A stretch of 64,000 bases of DNA from DATNPX01 sp036702975 (GTDB taxonomy: Bacteria > Cyanobacteriota > Vampirovibrionia > Obscuribacterales > Obscuribacteraceae): assembly GCA_036702975.1 (NCBI GenBank), contig DATNPX010000059.1, forward strand, positions 124,001 to 188,000, written 5' to 3'. Position numbers and translations under genes: made by a program. The notes under the pieces were generated by a model, which was not told the origin of the DNA, did no database searches, and saw only the letters and a program-made list of their open reading frames with translations. Shown piece after piece: positions 24,870-31,776 of the stretch; position 1 is the stretch's first letter; every line of letters starts with the position of its first letter.

Positions 24870-25238
24870 ATGACAAACAAATTTTGTGTAAGCCTGACTT
24901 GCGCACAAGAAAATGCAGACAAAGCGACTGTCGCATTCGTTGTCGCGAACGCAGCAGCAGCCTCAGACAAGGAGACGCTTGTTTTTCTATCAACAGAAGG
25001 AGTCAGACTGGCCGTGAATGGTGCCACCGACAAGATTCACGAAGCGGGTTTTGCGCCTCTCGCCGATTTGATGAAAAATTTCGTTGAGGCCGGTGGGAAG
25101 ATTTACGTATGTTCCCCCTGCTTTAAAAAGCGTGAGCTAGACGAGTCAAACCTCATTTCTGGCGCAACGATTGTAGGGGGAGCGAAGCTGGTCGAATTCC
25201 TCACTACCGATGGTGTCTCACCTTGTATAACGTACTAG
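24870..25238 (+). CDS. DsrE-family protein
   Basis: A 122-residue protein of the DsrE/DsrF fold: ATVAFVVANAAAASDKETLVFLSTEGVRLAV is the typical first half, and GGKIYVCSPCFKKREL carries two cysteines (C81, C84) where active DsrE/TusD proteins hold the sulfur-accepting Cys. ISGATIVGGAKLVEF is the final helix-strand. DsrE proteins exchange persulfide with TusA; the gene pair here is therefore functionally coherent. GAGGAG precedes the ATG. It probably works in the cytoplasm. Confidence 0.85.
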   Translation: MTNKFCVSLTCAQENADKATVAFVVANAAAASDKETLVFLSTEGVRLAVNGATDKIHEAGFAPLADLMKNFVEAGGKIYVCSPCFKKRELDESNLISGATIVGGAKLVEFLTTDGVSPCITY

Positions 25239-25263
25239 CTCCAGCACAAGGCGATGGGTAGAG

Positions 25264-26832
25264 ATGGTTGATCTGCCGCCAGTCAGCAGGCATGAATATA
25301 AGCCAGACGCAAGTTTTGATGGTGGCAATCTTGACTGCGGCAATGGACTGCTGCTTCTAATCCGGAAGCACATCGATCCATTGGAACCAGGTGAACTACT
25401 GGAGTTTCGATCAACCGAGCCCTCGGTCGAAGTAGATCTGCCATCTTGGTGCAGGCTAACAAAGAATGAATTAGTATCATGGTGTAAGAACAACAATGAA
25501 CGCAGCTATCTAATATGCAAGGGGCCTTTTGACGCGTCATCAAGTTCGCCAACTGTAAGTTCATCAAACGTCGCTAAGACAACCGTTACCAAAACCGACC
25601 GGCCGAGGCGGCTGCCACCAGATTCCACATCATCGAGCGCCGCACAGACCGTTCACCCGCTCTCCGTGATGGGAATTGGTAGCTGGCCGCGTCCACAATG
25701 GCTCATACGCAGCTTGCATGATTGGCTGCGAGGAAAGGTCGGCGATGAAGAATTTCAAGCGACTGCCGATGACGCAGTTCGGTTGGCGATCGACGCACAG
25801 CTGCGCGCCGGCGTAGATGTCATCACTGATGGCGAACAACGTCGTGACAACTATTCAAGCTTTGTCGGTCGGCTGTTGGACAACTGCGAACTCATACCGC
25901 TTTCAGATTTGGTGTCATTAGTTGATGAGCCGGATAAATTTCAAAAGCTTCTTGAAACGGCTGCCATACCGGCCGACAAAGTAAGGCATCCTGTTGTAAC
26001 TGGAAAATTGAGCTGCAGCAATGGTTTGGCCATTCATGAATTGAAGTTTGCTCAAACAATCACAGATAAACCGATTAAAGTATCACTTCCTGGTCCGTAT
26101 TTGCTTACGCGAACGATGTGGCTGGAATGCATTACCGATCGCGCATACTCGAGCCGTGAAGAATTGTCGGTCGACATCATGCGAATTCTCCGCGCAGAAA
26201 TCGACTCTCTTCTTTCCCAGGGCGCCTCAATCATTCAACTGGACGAGCCAGTTTTGACTGAGATCTTGTTCTCAGCGCCAAATGCAACGCGCACATTTAT
26301 GTGTGGTGCTCTTAGCGAACGGGGGGATGCGAGCGCAGAACTGGAGTTTGCCACGCACCTTATCAATTCGGTGACGGAAGGGTTTCCAATCGATCGGCTG
26401 GGATTGCACATATGCCGCGGGAATTGGAGTCCAGATGAGTCTGTTGCGCTAACGGGCAGCTATGATGCTCTGCTTCCTCTCTTGGAAAAAGTACGGGTCG
26501 GCATTTTGTTTTTGGAGTTTTGCACTAGCCGCGCTGGAGAAATGGATGTTCTTGCACACCTGCCTGCTGCAACAAGAGTCGGAGTCGGTCTCGTAAATCA
26601 GAAAAATTCAACTGTGGAGACAGTCGATGAGATAGTCGCAAGAGCTAATGAAGCAATCGCCATCATTGGCAAGGAAAGACTTTTGATAACACCGGACTGC
26701 GGTTTCGCTACCTTTGCGGATAGTCCAGTGAGTACGGTGGAGACGGCGGTCGCGAAGTTGACAGCACTTGCGAAGGCGTCTGCGATTTTGAAACAGAATG
26801 GTTCGACATCGACAACGCCGAGTGGGCATTAG
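25264..26832 (+). CDS. TusA-like domain fused to MetE-type zinc methyltransferase barrel
   Basis: A 522-residue fusion. Residues 12-88 form a TusA-like domain (C25 in LDCGNGLLLL; VEVDLPSWCRLTKNEL), clearly related to the first gene of the cluster. A Ser/Thr linker (90-130) follows. Residues 135-515 are a MetE C-terminal-like barrel with zinc ligands H382 and C384 (LHICRGNW), E418 (FLEFC) and C479 (ITPDCGF), plus QLDEPV at 325-330. MetE barrels activate a thiol for methyl transfer. It lacks the MetE N-terminal half, as in the folate-independent 'core-MetE' enzymes. Gene order implies that the TusA or DsrE partner supplies or accepts sulfur. The methyl donor and the thiol are unknown. Confidence 0.85.
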   Translation: MVDLPPVSRHEYKPDASFDGGNLDCGNGLLLLIRKHIDPLEPGELLEFRSTEPSVEVDLPSWCRLTKNELVSWCKNNNERSYLICKGPFDASSSSPTVSSSNVAKTTVTKTDRPRRLPPDSTSSSAAQTVHPLSVMGIGSWPRPQWLIRSLHDWLRGKVGDEEFQATADDAVRLAIDAQLRAGVDVITDGEQRRDNYSSFVGRLLDNCELIPLSDLVSLVDEPDKFQKLLETAAIPADKVRHPVVTGKLSCSNGLAIHELKFAQTITDKPIKVSLPGPYLLTRTMWLECITDRAYSSREELSVDIMRILRAEIDSLLSQGASIIQLDEPVLTEILFSAPNATRTFMCGALSERGDASAELEFATHLINSVTEGFPIDRLGLHICRGNWSPDESVALTGSYDALLPLLEKVRVGILFLEFCTSRAGEMDVLAHLPAATRVGVGLVNQKNSTVETVDEIVARANEAIAIIGKERLLITPDCGFATFADSPVSTVETAVAKLTALAKASAILKQNGSTSTTPSGH

Positions 26833-26868
26833 TCATTTACGATACTCTCAATCGTTTCTGACAAAGCG

Positions 26869-28104
26869 CTACTCAGTTAGCTCTTTGTTCGATTCGTCAA
26901 CGCCTGCGATGAATGAACCCGCGTCTCGCTTCTCCGCAGAATCGATCTGCAAGACAGCACTAAGACGAGGTGCTAAGCATTGAACGAGCTTCAATGCGCC
27001 CGCTCCATTTAAATGCACCTGATCTGTGAAATTCTCATGGCTGAACGTGATCTGATCATTCATATCCATGAAAGAGGCATTGTATTTAGCAGTCATGGCT
27101 CTCAAATCGTTCAAATAAAGGTCATAGAAACCAGGCTCCATTGCCGAAAGATTGTCGGAACGCAGTGGCATATTCACGACAATAACCTGAATACCTCGTT
27201 CGTTTGCCGTCTTCAACATTTTTTGGAAGAAAACTTTCTGCCGCTCATAGAACCTTGCACGAAACGGTCGATAGGCAAAGAGGTAACCAGCACGATTGTC
27301 TTCACTAGTTGGATGCTTTGGATCAAACGGAGCAATAGACAATTCGCCAGTCAACTCCTCGGGCGACATACGCAAGCGAATCCGGTCCAAAAGTTTGAGG
27401 GGATTTTTCGGAACAGGAACATAGAGATTCGCAATATCATTCAACTTTCTCCCAACGCGGCGCCGAAAAACCTGAGACAGTTCAGCACGCCAATCGTAAA
27501 GAGGAGAGAGTGTATTTAATGCGTTTGAAACAGCGTGGTCGAATTTTTCGCTGCTGGATGTGTATGCGAGGTTAGCAACTTCAGGCTGCGGGCGCAGCCG
27601 ATTTAGTAACTGAAATGTCTCTGTATCAGTGGGACCGCTCAGAAGGTTATTCATCATATCTCTGGGCGCAATACCATATACGATGGCAGCTGGTTTATGC
27701 TCATCGCGAAGCAGCGCTGCAGTGACCATGGCTGCATCCGAGGCGTGCAGACCGCCAACTGTGTACGAGTTTGTTGCTACATGACGCTGAAATTTCGGTT
27801 TGAGCAGCCCCTCCATCGCCGTAGAGTTTCGATGAAGGAGCCCGTTTATATGCTCATTTAGATACGTCGCTTCCCCTTCGTCCATGACTCTCTGCATCAG
27901 AGAAGAGCCCATGAAGAAGACGTCTATAGGCTGTTTTTGGTCGAGGACGCACTTCGTAGCCCACCAGGCCCAATTGTGGGTGCCCATAGTAAATCGGCTC
28001 AGCCCGGTTGATTGTGCAAACCACAACAAGGCGAAATTCAGGACAAAAAACAAGCTAACGGACGCAAAAGCAGTGCTTTTGCGGAGCGAAAATATTCTTG
28101 CCAT
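26869..28104 (-). CDS. SGNH/GDSL hydrolase-like protein (DltD/AlgX-type), membrane-anchored
   Basis: A 411-residue protein with one N-terminal signal-anchor (FASVSLFFVLNFALLWFA). The catalytic Ser motif FFMGSSLMQRV is near residue 63 and the terminal Asp-x-x-His block is DQVHLNGAGALKL near residue 366, as in SGNH acyl-ester hydrolases that act on cell-surface polymers. The segment MDMNDQITFSHENFTD is typical of this periplasmic group. The last 30 residues are polar and charged. Probably O-acetylation or deacetylation of a surface glycan, but the partner acyltransferase is not nearby. Convergent with the MetE fusion, with 36 bp between stops. Confidence 0.75.
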   Translation of the reverse strand: MARIFSLRKSTAFASVSLFFVLNFALLWFAQSTGLSRFTMGTHNWAWWATKCVLDQKQPIDVFFMGSSLMQRVMDEGEATYLNEHINGLLHRNSTAMEGLLKPKFQRHVATNSYTVGGLHASDAAMVTAALLRDEHKPAAIVYGIAPRDMMNNLLSGPTDTETFQLLNRLRPQPEVANLAYTSSSEKFDHAVSNALNTLSPLYDWRAELSQVFRRRVGRKLNDIANLYVPVPKNPLKLLDRIRLRMSPEELTGELSIAPFDPKHPTSEDNRAGYLFAYRPFRARFYERQKVFFQKMLKTANERGIQVIVVNMPLRSDNLSAMEPGFYDLYLNDLRAMTAKYNASFMDMNDQITFSHENFTDQVHLNGAGALKLVQCLAPRLSAVLQIDSAEKRDAGSFIAGVDESNKELTE

Positions 28105-28206
28105 CGCGGTTTACCAGGGATAGTGAAAATTTAGCAGCTAAGTATCCATATTGCATGGCATCGGTTTAACTCAACCGGTGTACCAAGCGGCTCAAGGCTT
28201 TGCAGG

Positions 28207-28228
28207 TTTGTAGCCTATCGGCTACAAA
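28207..28228. promoter_or_regulatory. Perfect 9-bp inverted repeat
   Basis: TTTGTAGCC (28207-28215) and GGCTACAAA (28220-28228) flank a TATC loop. No T-tract follows on either strand, so a dimeric operator upstream of the SGNH gene is likelier than a terminator. Confidence 0.5.
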
Positions 28229-28257
28229 ACAACAAAAGTTAATTCCTGAACGATTCA

Positions 28258-28267
28258 CCCCCCCCCC
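28258..28267. repeat. Poly-C tract (10 bases)
   Basis: Ten consecutive C between AT-rich flanks, in a non-coding stretch. Such tracts slip during replication and are also a common site of sequencing error. Confidence 0.9.
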
Positions 28268-28445
28268 GTATTGCTTGACGCGTCCGGGTGAGCAGTAAAT
28301 GGTGACTCAAAAGTGACACAAAAATAGGCCCGCCGGATATAGCAGCAATTTTTGACCGGCAAACTGATACTCGGCCTTGAAGAAGCGGGAGTTCGGCCCT
28401 GCAAAATCCCCCAGGGTTCAAAAGTCATTTTTATGACTGTCCACT

Positions 28446-28475
28446 CGGATTCAATACAGGCGGATTCAATACAGG
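28446..28475. repeat. Perfect 15-bp tandem duplication
   Basis: CGGATTCAATACAGG occurs twice back to back, about 100 bp upstream of the small gene at 28571. It could be a duplicated regulator site. Confidence 0.85.
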
Positions 28476-28570
28476 ACGCAGAACACGGTCCTCGGAAATC
28501 TCCTGAACTACAAGCGTTTCGGATACTTGAGGCGTATACGCTATAGTTGAAGAACCAAGGCGAGACCAAC

Positions 28571-28831
28571 ATGCTAAAGATGGAGCCAATATCGATAACG
28601 GCGGAAAGCACAAGCACTTACAGAGTGCGCTTTCAAACCGTCTCTGGTGAGCAATCCGAATTTCTCTTTACCGTCGAGAACCGGGGCGAATTCGATGTCG
28701 TAGCAGCTGACACGGCGTTCCGAGAGATAACCAGCGGTGATCCAGCCGCGGACAAAATCACAGCAAGCGTTGGGTTGCTTCATCTAGCAAGGCACTATGA
28801 TTACGCACCGAAACCAAAAGTAACTCATTAG
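28571..28831 (+). CDS. Small hypothetical protein
   Basis: An 86-residue acidic, soluble protein, MLKMEPISIT onwards. Alternating strands (YRVRFQTVSGEQSEFLFTVE) are followed by two short helices (AADTAFREIT and ASVGLLHLARHY), suggesting a compact alpha/beta domain. No family recognised. The ATG at 28571 is preferred to 28547 because AAGGCGAG lies before it. The stop is 16 bp before the Dabb gene start, so the two are probably cotranscribed. Confidence 0.6.
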   Translation: MLKMEPISITAESTSTYRVRFQTVSGEQSEFLFTVENRGEFDVVAADTAFREITSGDPAADKITASVGLLHLARHYDYAPKPKVTH

Positions 28832-28847
28832 CATGGTGAATTTAAAA

Positions 28848-29189
28848 ATGGACACACAATTGCGACACGTCGTATGCATCAAATTTCGAGACGGCGTTGC
28901 CACCCGAGACAAAGACAGAGTTGAAGAAGAATTCTGCGCATTAGTAGAAAAAATTCCCCAAGTTTTGGATCTTGAATGGGGTACGAACATCAGCACCGAA
29001 CAGCTAGAAAAAGGCTTGACTCATTGCTTTATCCTCACGTTTGCTGACGAAGCAGCGCGAGACACTTATTTAGTTCACCCAGTGCATCAAGAATTCGTTG
29101 GATTTTTGAAACGTTTTGTGGATGACGTATTGGTGCTCGATTTTTGGAAAAAAAGCGCACTGGCCCCCGACGGAACGCCGACCGTATAA
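28848..29189 (+). CDS. Dabb (stress-responsive A/B barrel) protein
   Basis: A 113-residue dimeric alpha/beta-barrel protein. RHVVCIKFRDGVATRDKDRVEEEFCALVEKIPQV, then LEWGTN and the segment HCFILTFADEAARDTYLVHP, follow the Dabb signature, with HPVHQEFVGFL closing the barrel. Members include plant stress proteins and small monooxygenase or cyclase-like enzymes; the substrate here is unknown. GGTGA eight bases upstream favours the ATG at 28848 over 28833. Confidence 0.85.
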   Translation: MDTQLRHVVCIKFRDGVATRDKDRVEEEFCALVEKIPQVLDLEWGTNISTEQLEKGLTHCFILTFADEAARDTYLVHPVHQEFVGFLKRFVDDVLVLDFWKKSALAPDGTPTV

Positions 29190-29271
29190 TAAAATTCGCC
29201 CCTCTAGATCACTTCACCATTCGCGACGTTGACTTCGGCTTCAAAGCGAATTTCAGATGAGACCTAGCCGC

Positions 29272-30642
29272 CTAGGGCATGAGCGCTTTCAATAGCTGAT
29301 AGGCGTTCGGTATGCCGTAACCATAGTAGTAGGAATTAGGGTACTTTCTAGATCCCTTCGGCGGTGCCGTCGTTGTTTTTATCAGCTCGGAGTAAATTAC
29401 TTCATTCGTCTTATTTTGGTTGTTAGCGAGTGCCTGGGCGATAACACCAGTAACTAGCGGACAGGCGTAGGATGTTCCGCTGTAATAAGAGAACTTATTT
29501 CCTACATTGCCTGTTCCAACGTTCACACCCGGACCAGCAAACGAAATCCCTGGGCCGTAATTGGAGAACGAAGCGGGCTCAGAAGTGCTGTCTATAGCAG
29601 AAGTCACTATTAGATATTTTGAGAGTGGGGAACTGTCCAGGGCGCCTTCGTTACCGGTCGAGTTGACAGTAAACCCATTCTTATTCGTCCAGAAATCCTT
29701 GAAGTATTTCCACAATGCAGGGTGCGCATTTTGGTTATTCAATGAATTCGGTAACGCATCGTTGAGACTTAAATTTATGAGCCGAACATTCAGAGCCTCC
29801 AACCACGTATAGGCTTTGATGATCTTGCTATCTGTGGTCGTAGTGCCACCATTAAAGACATCGGTCGGATAGATGGCAATATTGAATGCCGGCGATGCCC
29901 CCAGAACTGCGTTGTTTGTCCCTGCGGCCATCAGTGTGGCGATGGCAGTACCATGTCCATTCTTGCTGGTGTCTTTATTGGCCGGGCCGCCAGTTATAAC
30001 ATTGTAGCCAGCGATGACCCGTCCATAGAGATCAGATTCTTGAGAATCAACGCCACTGTCAATAATTCCGACAGCAATTCCGCCACCATTGCCTGCCAGG
30101 GCCCAGGCTTGAGGAATCTGGAGCAACGGCAACTGATACTGCTGCGGATAGTAAGGATCATTCGGTGGTCCTTCGGGAAATGGTGCCGATTGCATGCGGC
30201 TGATCAGATTGCATTGAACAACATCAAAATTTTTGTCCGCGCGAAGTTTGTAAAATGCCTGGCTGAATTCCGATTTATCGACCTGAACTACATAGGTCGT
30301 CAACGAATCATTAGCGATTGTCTCTTTTATCTTGCCGTGTACCGCTCCCAGCGACTCATTCAAAGCGTCATCATCAAGCCCGCTGCGAGGCATCACCAAG
30401 ATCTCGTCTGGCACGTATTCACCGGGCTGTAAAAATCTAGTGGAAGTAGAGGGTTTGGCAGTGAGAGATTGAACTTTCGTCACGCGCAATTTTGCTCGGT
30501 CTGTGATCGCTGGCGCTGCTAAAGAGTTGCTCGCGACAAGTACACATGCGCCCGCCGCAACTGCCAGCATGTATCCTGCGTTTTTCTGACTGAATCTGAA
30601 TGAAGTTTTTTGATTAGTAAGTTTAAGCATAACTTGGCGCAT
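29272..30642 (-). CDS. Secreted subtilisin-like (S8) serine protease
   Basis: A 456-residue preproprotein with a signal peptide (AGYMLAVAAGACVLVASNSLA), a propeptide (about 65-145, with VPDEILVMPRSGLD and YVVQVDKSEF), then the S8 domain. The catalytic triad is visible: Asp in VGIIDSGVDS, His in NGHGTAIATL, Ser in SGTSYACPLVTG. The oxyanion Asn is in VNSTGNEG. The domain ends with YGYGIPNAYQLLKAL, a normal S8 terminus. The ATG at 30642 has GAGG nine bases upstream; the longer frame from 30714 lacks one. Activity is expected outside the inner membrane. No linked substrate or inhibitor gene is seen. Confidence 0.92.
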   Translation of the reverse strand: MRQVMLKLTNQKTSFRFSQKNAGYMLAVAAGACVLVASNSLAAPAITDRAKLRVTKVQSLTAKPSTSTRFLQPGEYVPDEILVMPRSGLDDDALNESLGAVHGKIKETIANDSLTTYVVQVDKSEFSQAFYKLRADKNFDVVQCNLISRMQSAPFPEGPPNDPYYPQQYQLPLLQIPQAWALAGNGGGIAVGIIDSGVDSQESDLYGRVIAGYNVITGGPANKDTSKNGHGTAIATLMAAGTNNAVLGASPAFNIAIYPTDVFNGGTTTTDSKIIKAYTWLEALNVRLINLSLNDALPNSLNNQNAHPALWKYFKDFWTNKNGFTVNSTGNEGALDSSPLSKYLIVTSAIDSTSEPASFSNYGPGISFAGPGVNVGTGNVGNKFSYYSGTSYACPLVTGVIAQALANNQNKTNEVIYSELIKTTTAPPKGSRKYPNSYYYGYGIPNAYQLLKALMP

Positions 30643-31107
30643 AATTCGTAACCTCAAGACTATGTGATTGGCGCTCAGCATCTGAGTGGTGTCATTGAAT
30701 TGCAAAAACCGCAATCACACAAGCTCTTTCAGCTCAAAATTGGTATGACGAAGGTCATGATCTTTCCGCACTACTAAGTGGAATTACGATTGGACAGCGT
30801 TAATATTGTCTGCATCGCCAACCGTTAACCAACAGGAAACGAATATTAGCGGGCCAGCCCAAACCCAAACGCACTATATTTTCATTATCAAAAGTCCCGT
30901 TAGCTCAAAAGAGATTCCGTCCCACCAACCGGGGGATTTTACTGTCGGCCAATTTGTACTAAGCTAAAAGGAGCCGAGCGCTGAGATTCAGCCATAGTCA
31001 GCACGTTCTAGCTTTTAGTAGTTCGTGCCCTTTAGATTACTAATGTCAATTGCGGATCGCAAACGGGTGGCAAACGTAACCACACTAATCTTGAATAGGT
31101 ACCAGAC
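30643..31107. other. Intergenic region, 465 bp
   Basis: Divergent space between the subtilisin and DUF1906 genes. AT-rich, with no open frame of interest and no strong hairpin. It probably carries both promoters with long leaders. Confidence 0.45.
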
Positions 31108-31776
31108 ATGTTTAGAGGATTTGATACATACGGATTCCCTGGAACAACCAATATGGATTGGTTGGCCGCAAATACCAATTTAAAGTGGACAGGCCTTTAC
31201 CTTTCACATGCACCAGGAAAACCAGACCTTGGTTGGATAAATGCCTACAGCAAGATTGCAAAAACTTGGGGTATTGCGCCGATATATGTTGGAAGGCAGG
31301 CCCCCGCTACAGGAGAGTTAGATGATCGCTCGACAAAAGCTGCATCAATAGATGCGGAGGAAACTATCCAACTCGCGCGAGAAGCGGCTATACCTTTAGG
31401 AAAGGTTATCTATTTAGATATAGAGACTGGTGGACTGCAGCCAGCAAACGCAATGGCATACATCACGGGCTGGATCGACGCCACTAGACACGGTGGCTAT
31501 ACTGCCGGCGTCTACTGCTCGTACTTGACGCTCAACCAATTATTGGCAGCTCGGCCGGGTATAGTTGCTTGGGTTTGGAGATTGACGATTGATTCTCACA
31601 CAATTCTTGGGCCGGACTTCGATACGGATGAAGGCGCACCAGCTGCTCCTTACACCGGGGCGCGGATGCAGCAATACGCCCAGAATTGCTCCGTTGACTT
31701 GATGGCAGGTCAGAGCTTGCAGATCGATGCGAGCGTTTCAACCGTAGCCGATCCATCCATCGCACCTTCAAATTAG
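31108..31776 (+). CDS. DUF1906 glycoside-hydrolase-like protein
   Basis: A 222-residue TIM-barrel-like protein. The start MFRGFDTYGFPG, then LKWTGLYLSHAPGKPDLGWI, APIYVGRQAP, VIYLDIETGG and YTAGVYCSYLTLN, reproduce the DUF1906 (Rv2525c-like) pattern. There, Asp near the start and the Asp/Glu pair in YLDIE occupy the catalytic positions of GH25-like lysozymes. It may act on peptidoglycan or another cell-surface glycan. No signal peptide. The ribosome site is weak (AGGT). The last nine bases overlap the 3' end of the convergent PEP-utilising gene. Confidence 0.82.
   Translation: MFRGFDTYGFPGTTNMDWLAANTNLKWTGLYLSHAPGKPDLGWINAYSKIAKTWGIAPIYVGRQAPATGELDDRSTKAASIDAEETIQLAREAAIPLGKVIYLDIETGGLQPANAMAYITGWIDATRHGGYTAGVYCSYLTLNQLLAARPGIVAWVWRLTIDSHTILGPDFDTDEGAPAAPYTGARMQQYAQNCSVDLMAGQSLQIDASVSTVADPSIAPSN

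Larger units (their letters stand above)
28105..28546. other. Intergenic region, 442 bp, with palindrome, poly-C and tandem repeat
   Basis: It lies between the divergent SGNH gene and the small protein at 28571, and contains the three elements listed separately. A candidate -10 box GCTATAGT at about 28538-28545 precedes the rightward gene. Minus-strand frames of 60-120 codons here lack ribosome sites and family resemblance. Confidence 0.5.

Noticed and set aside
28207..28228. Rho-independent terminator
   Set aside because: A good stem but no T-tract on either strand, and it lies upstream of both flanking genes.
30890..30960. tRNA-like GTTAGCTCA string
   Set aside because: No acceptor or anticodon arms can be built around it.
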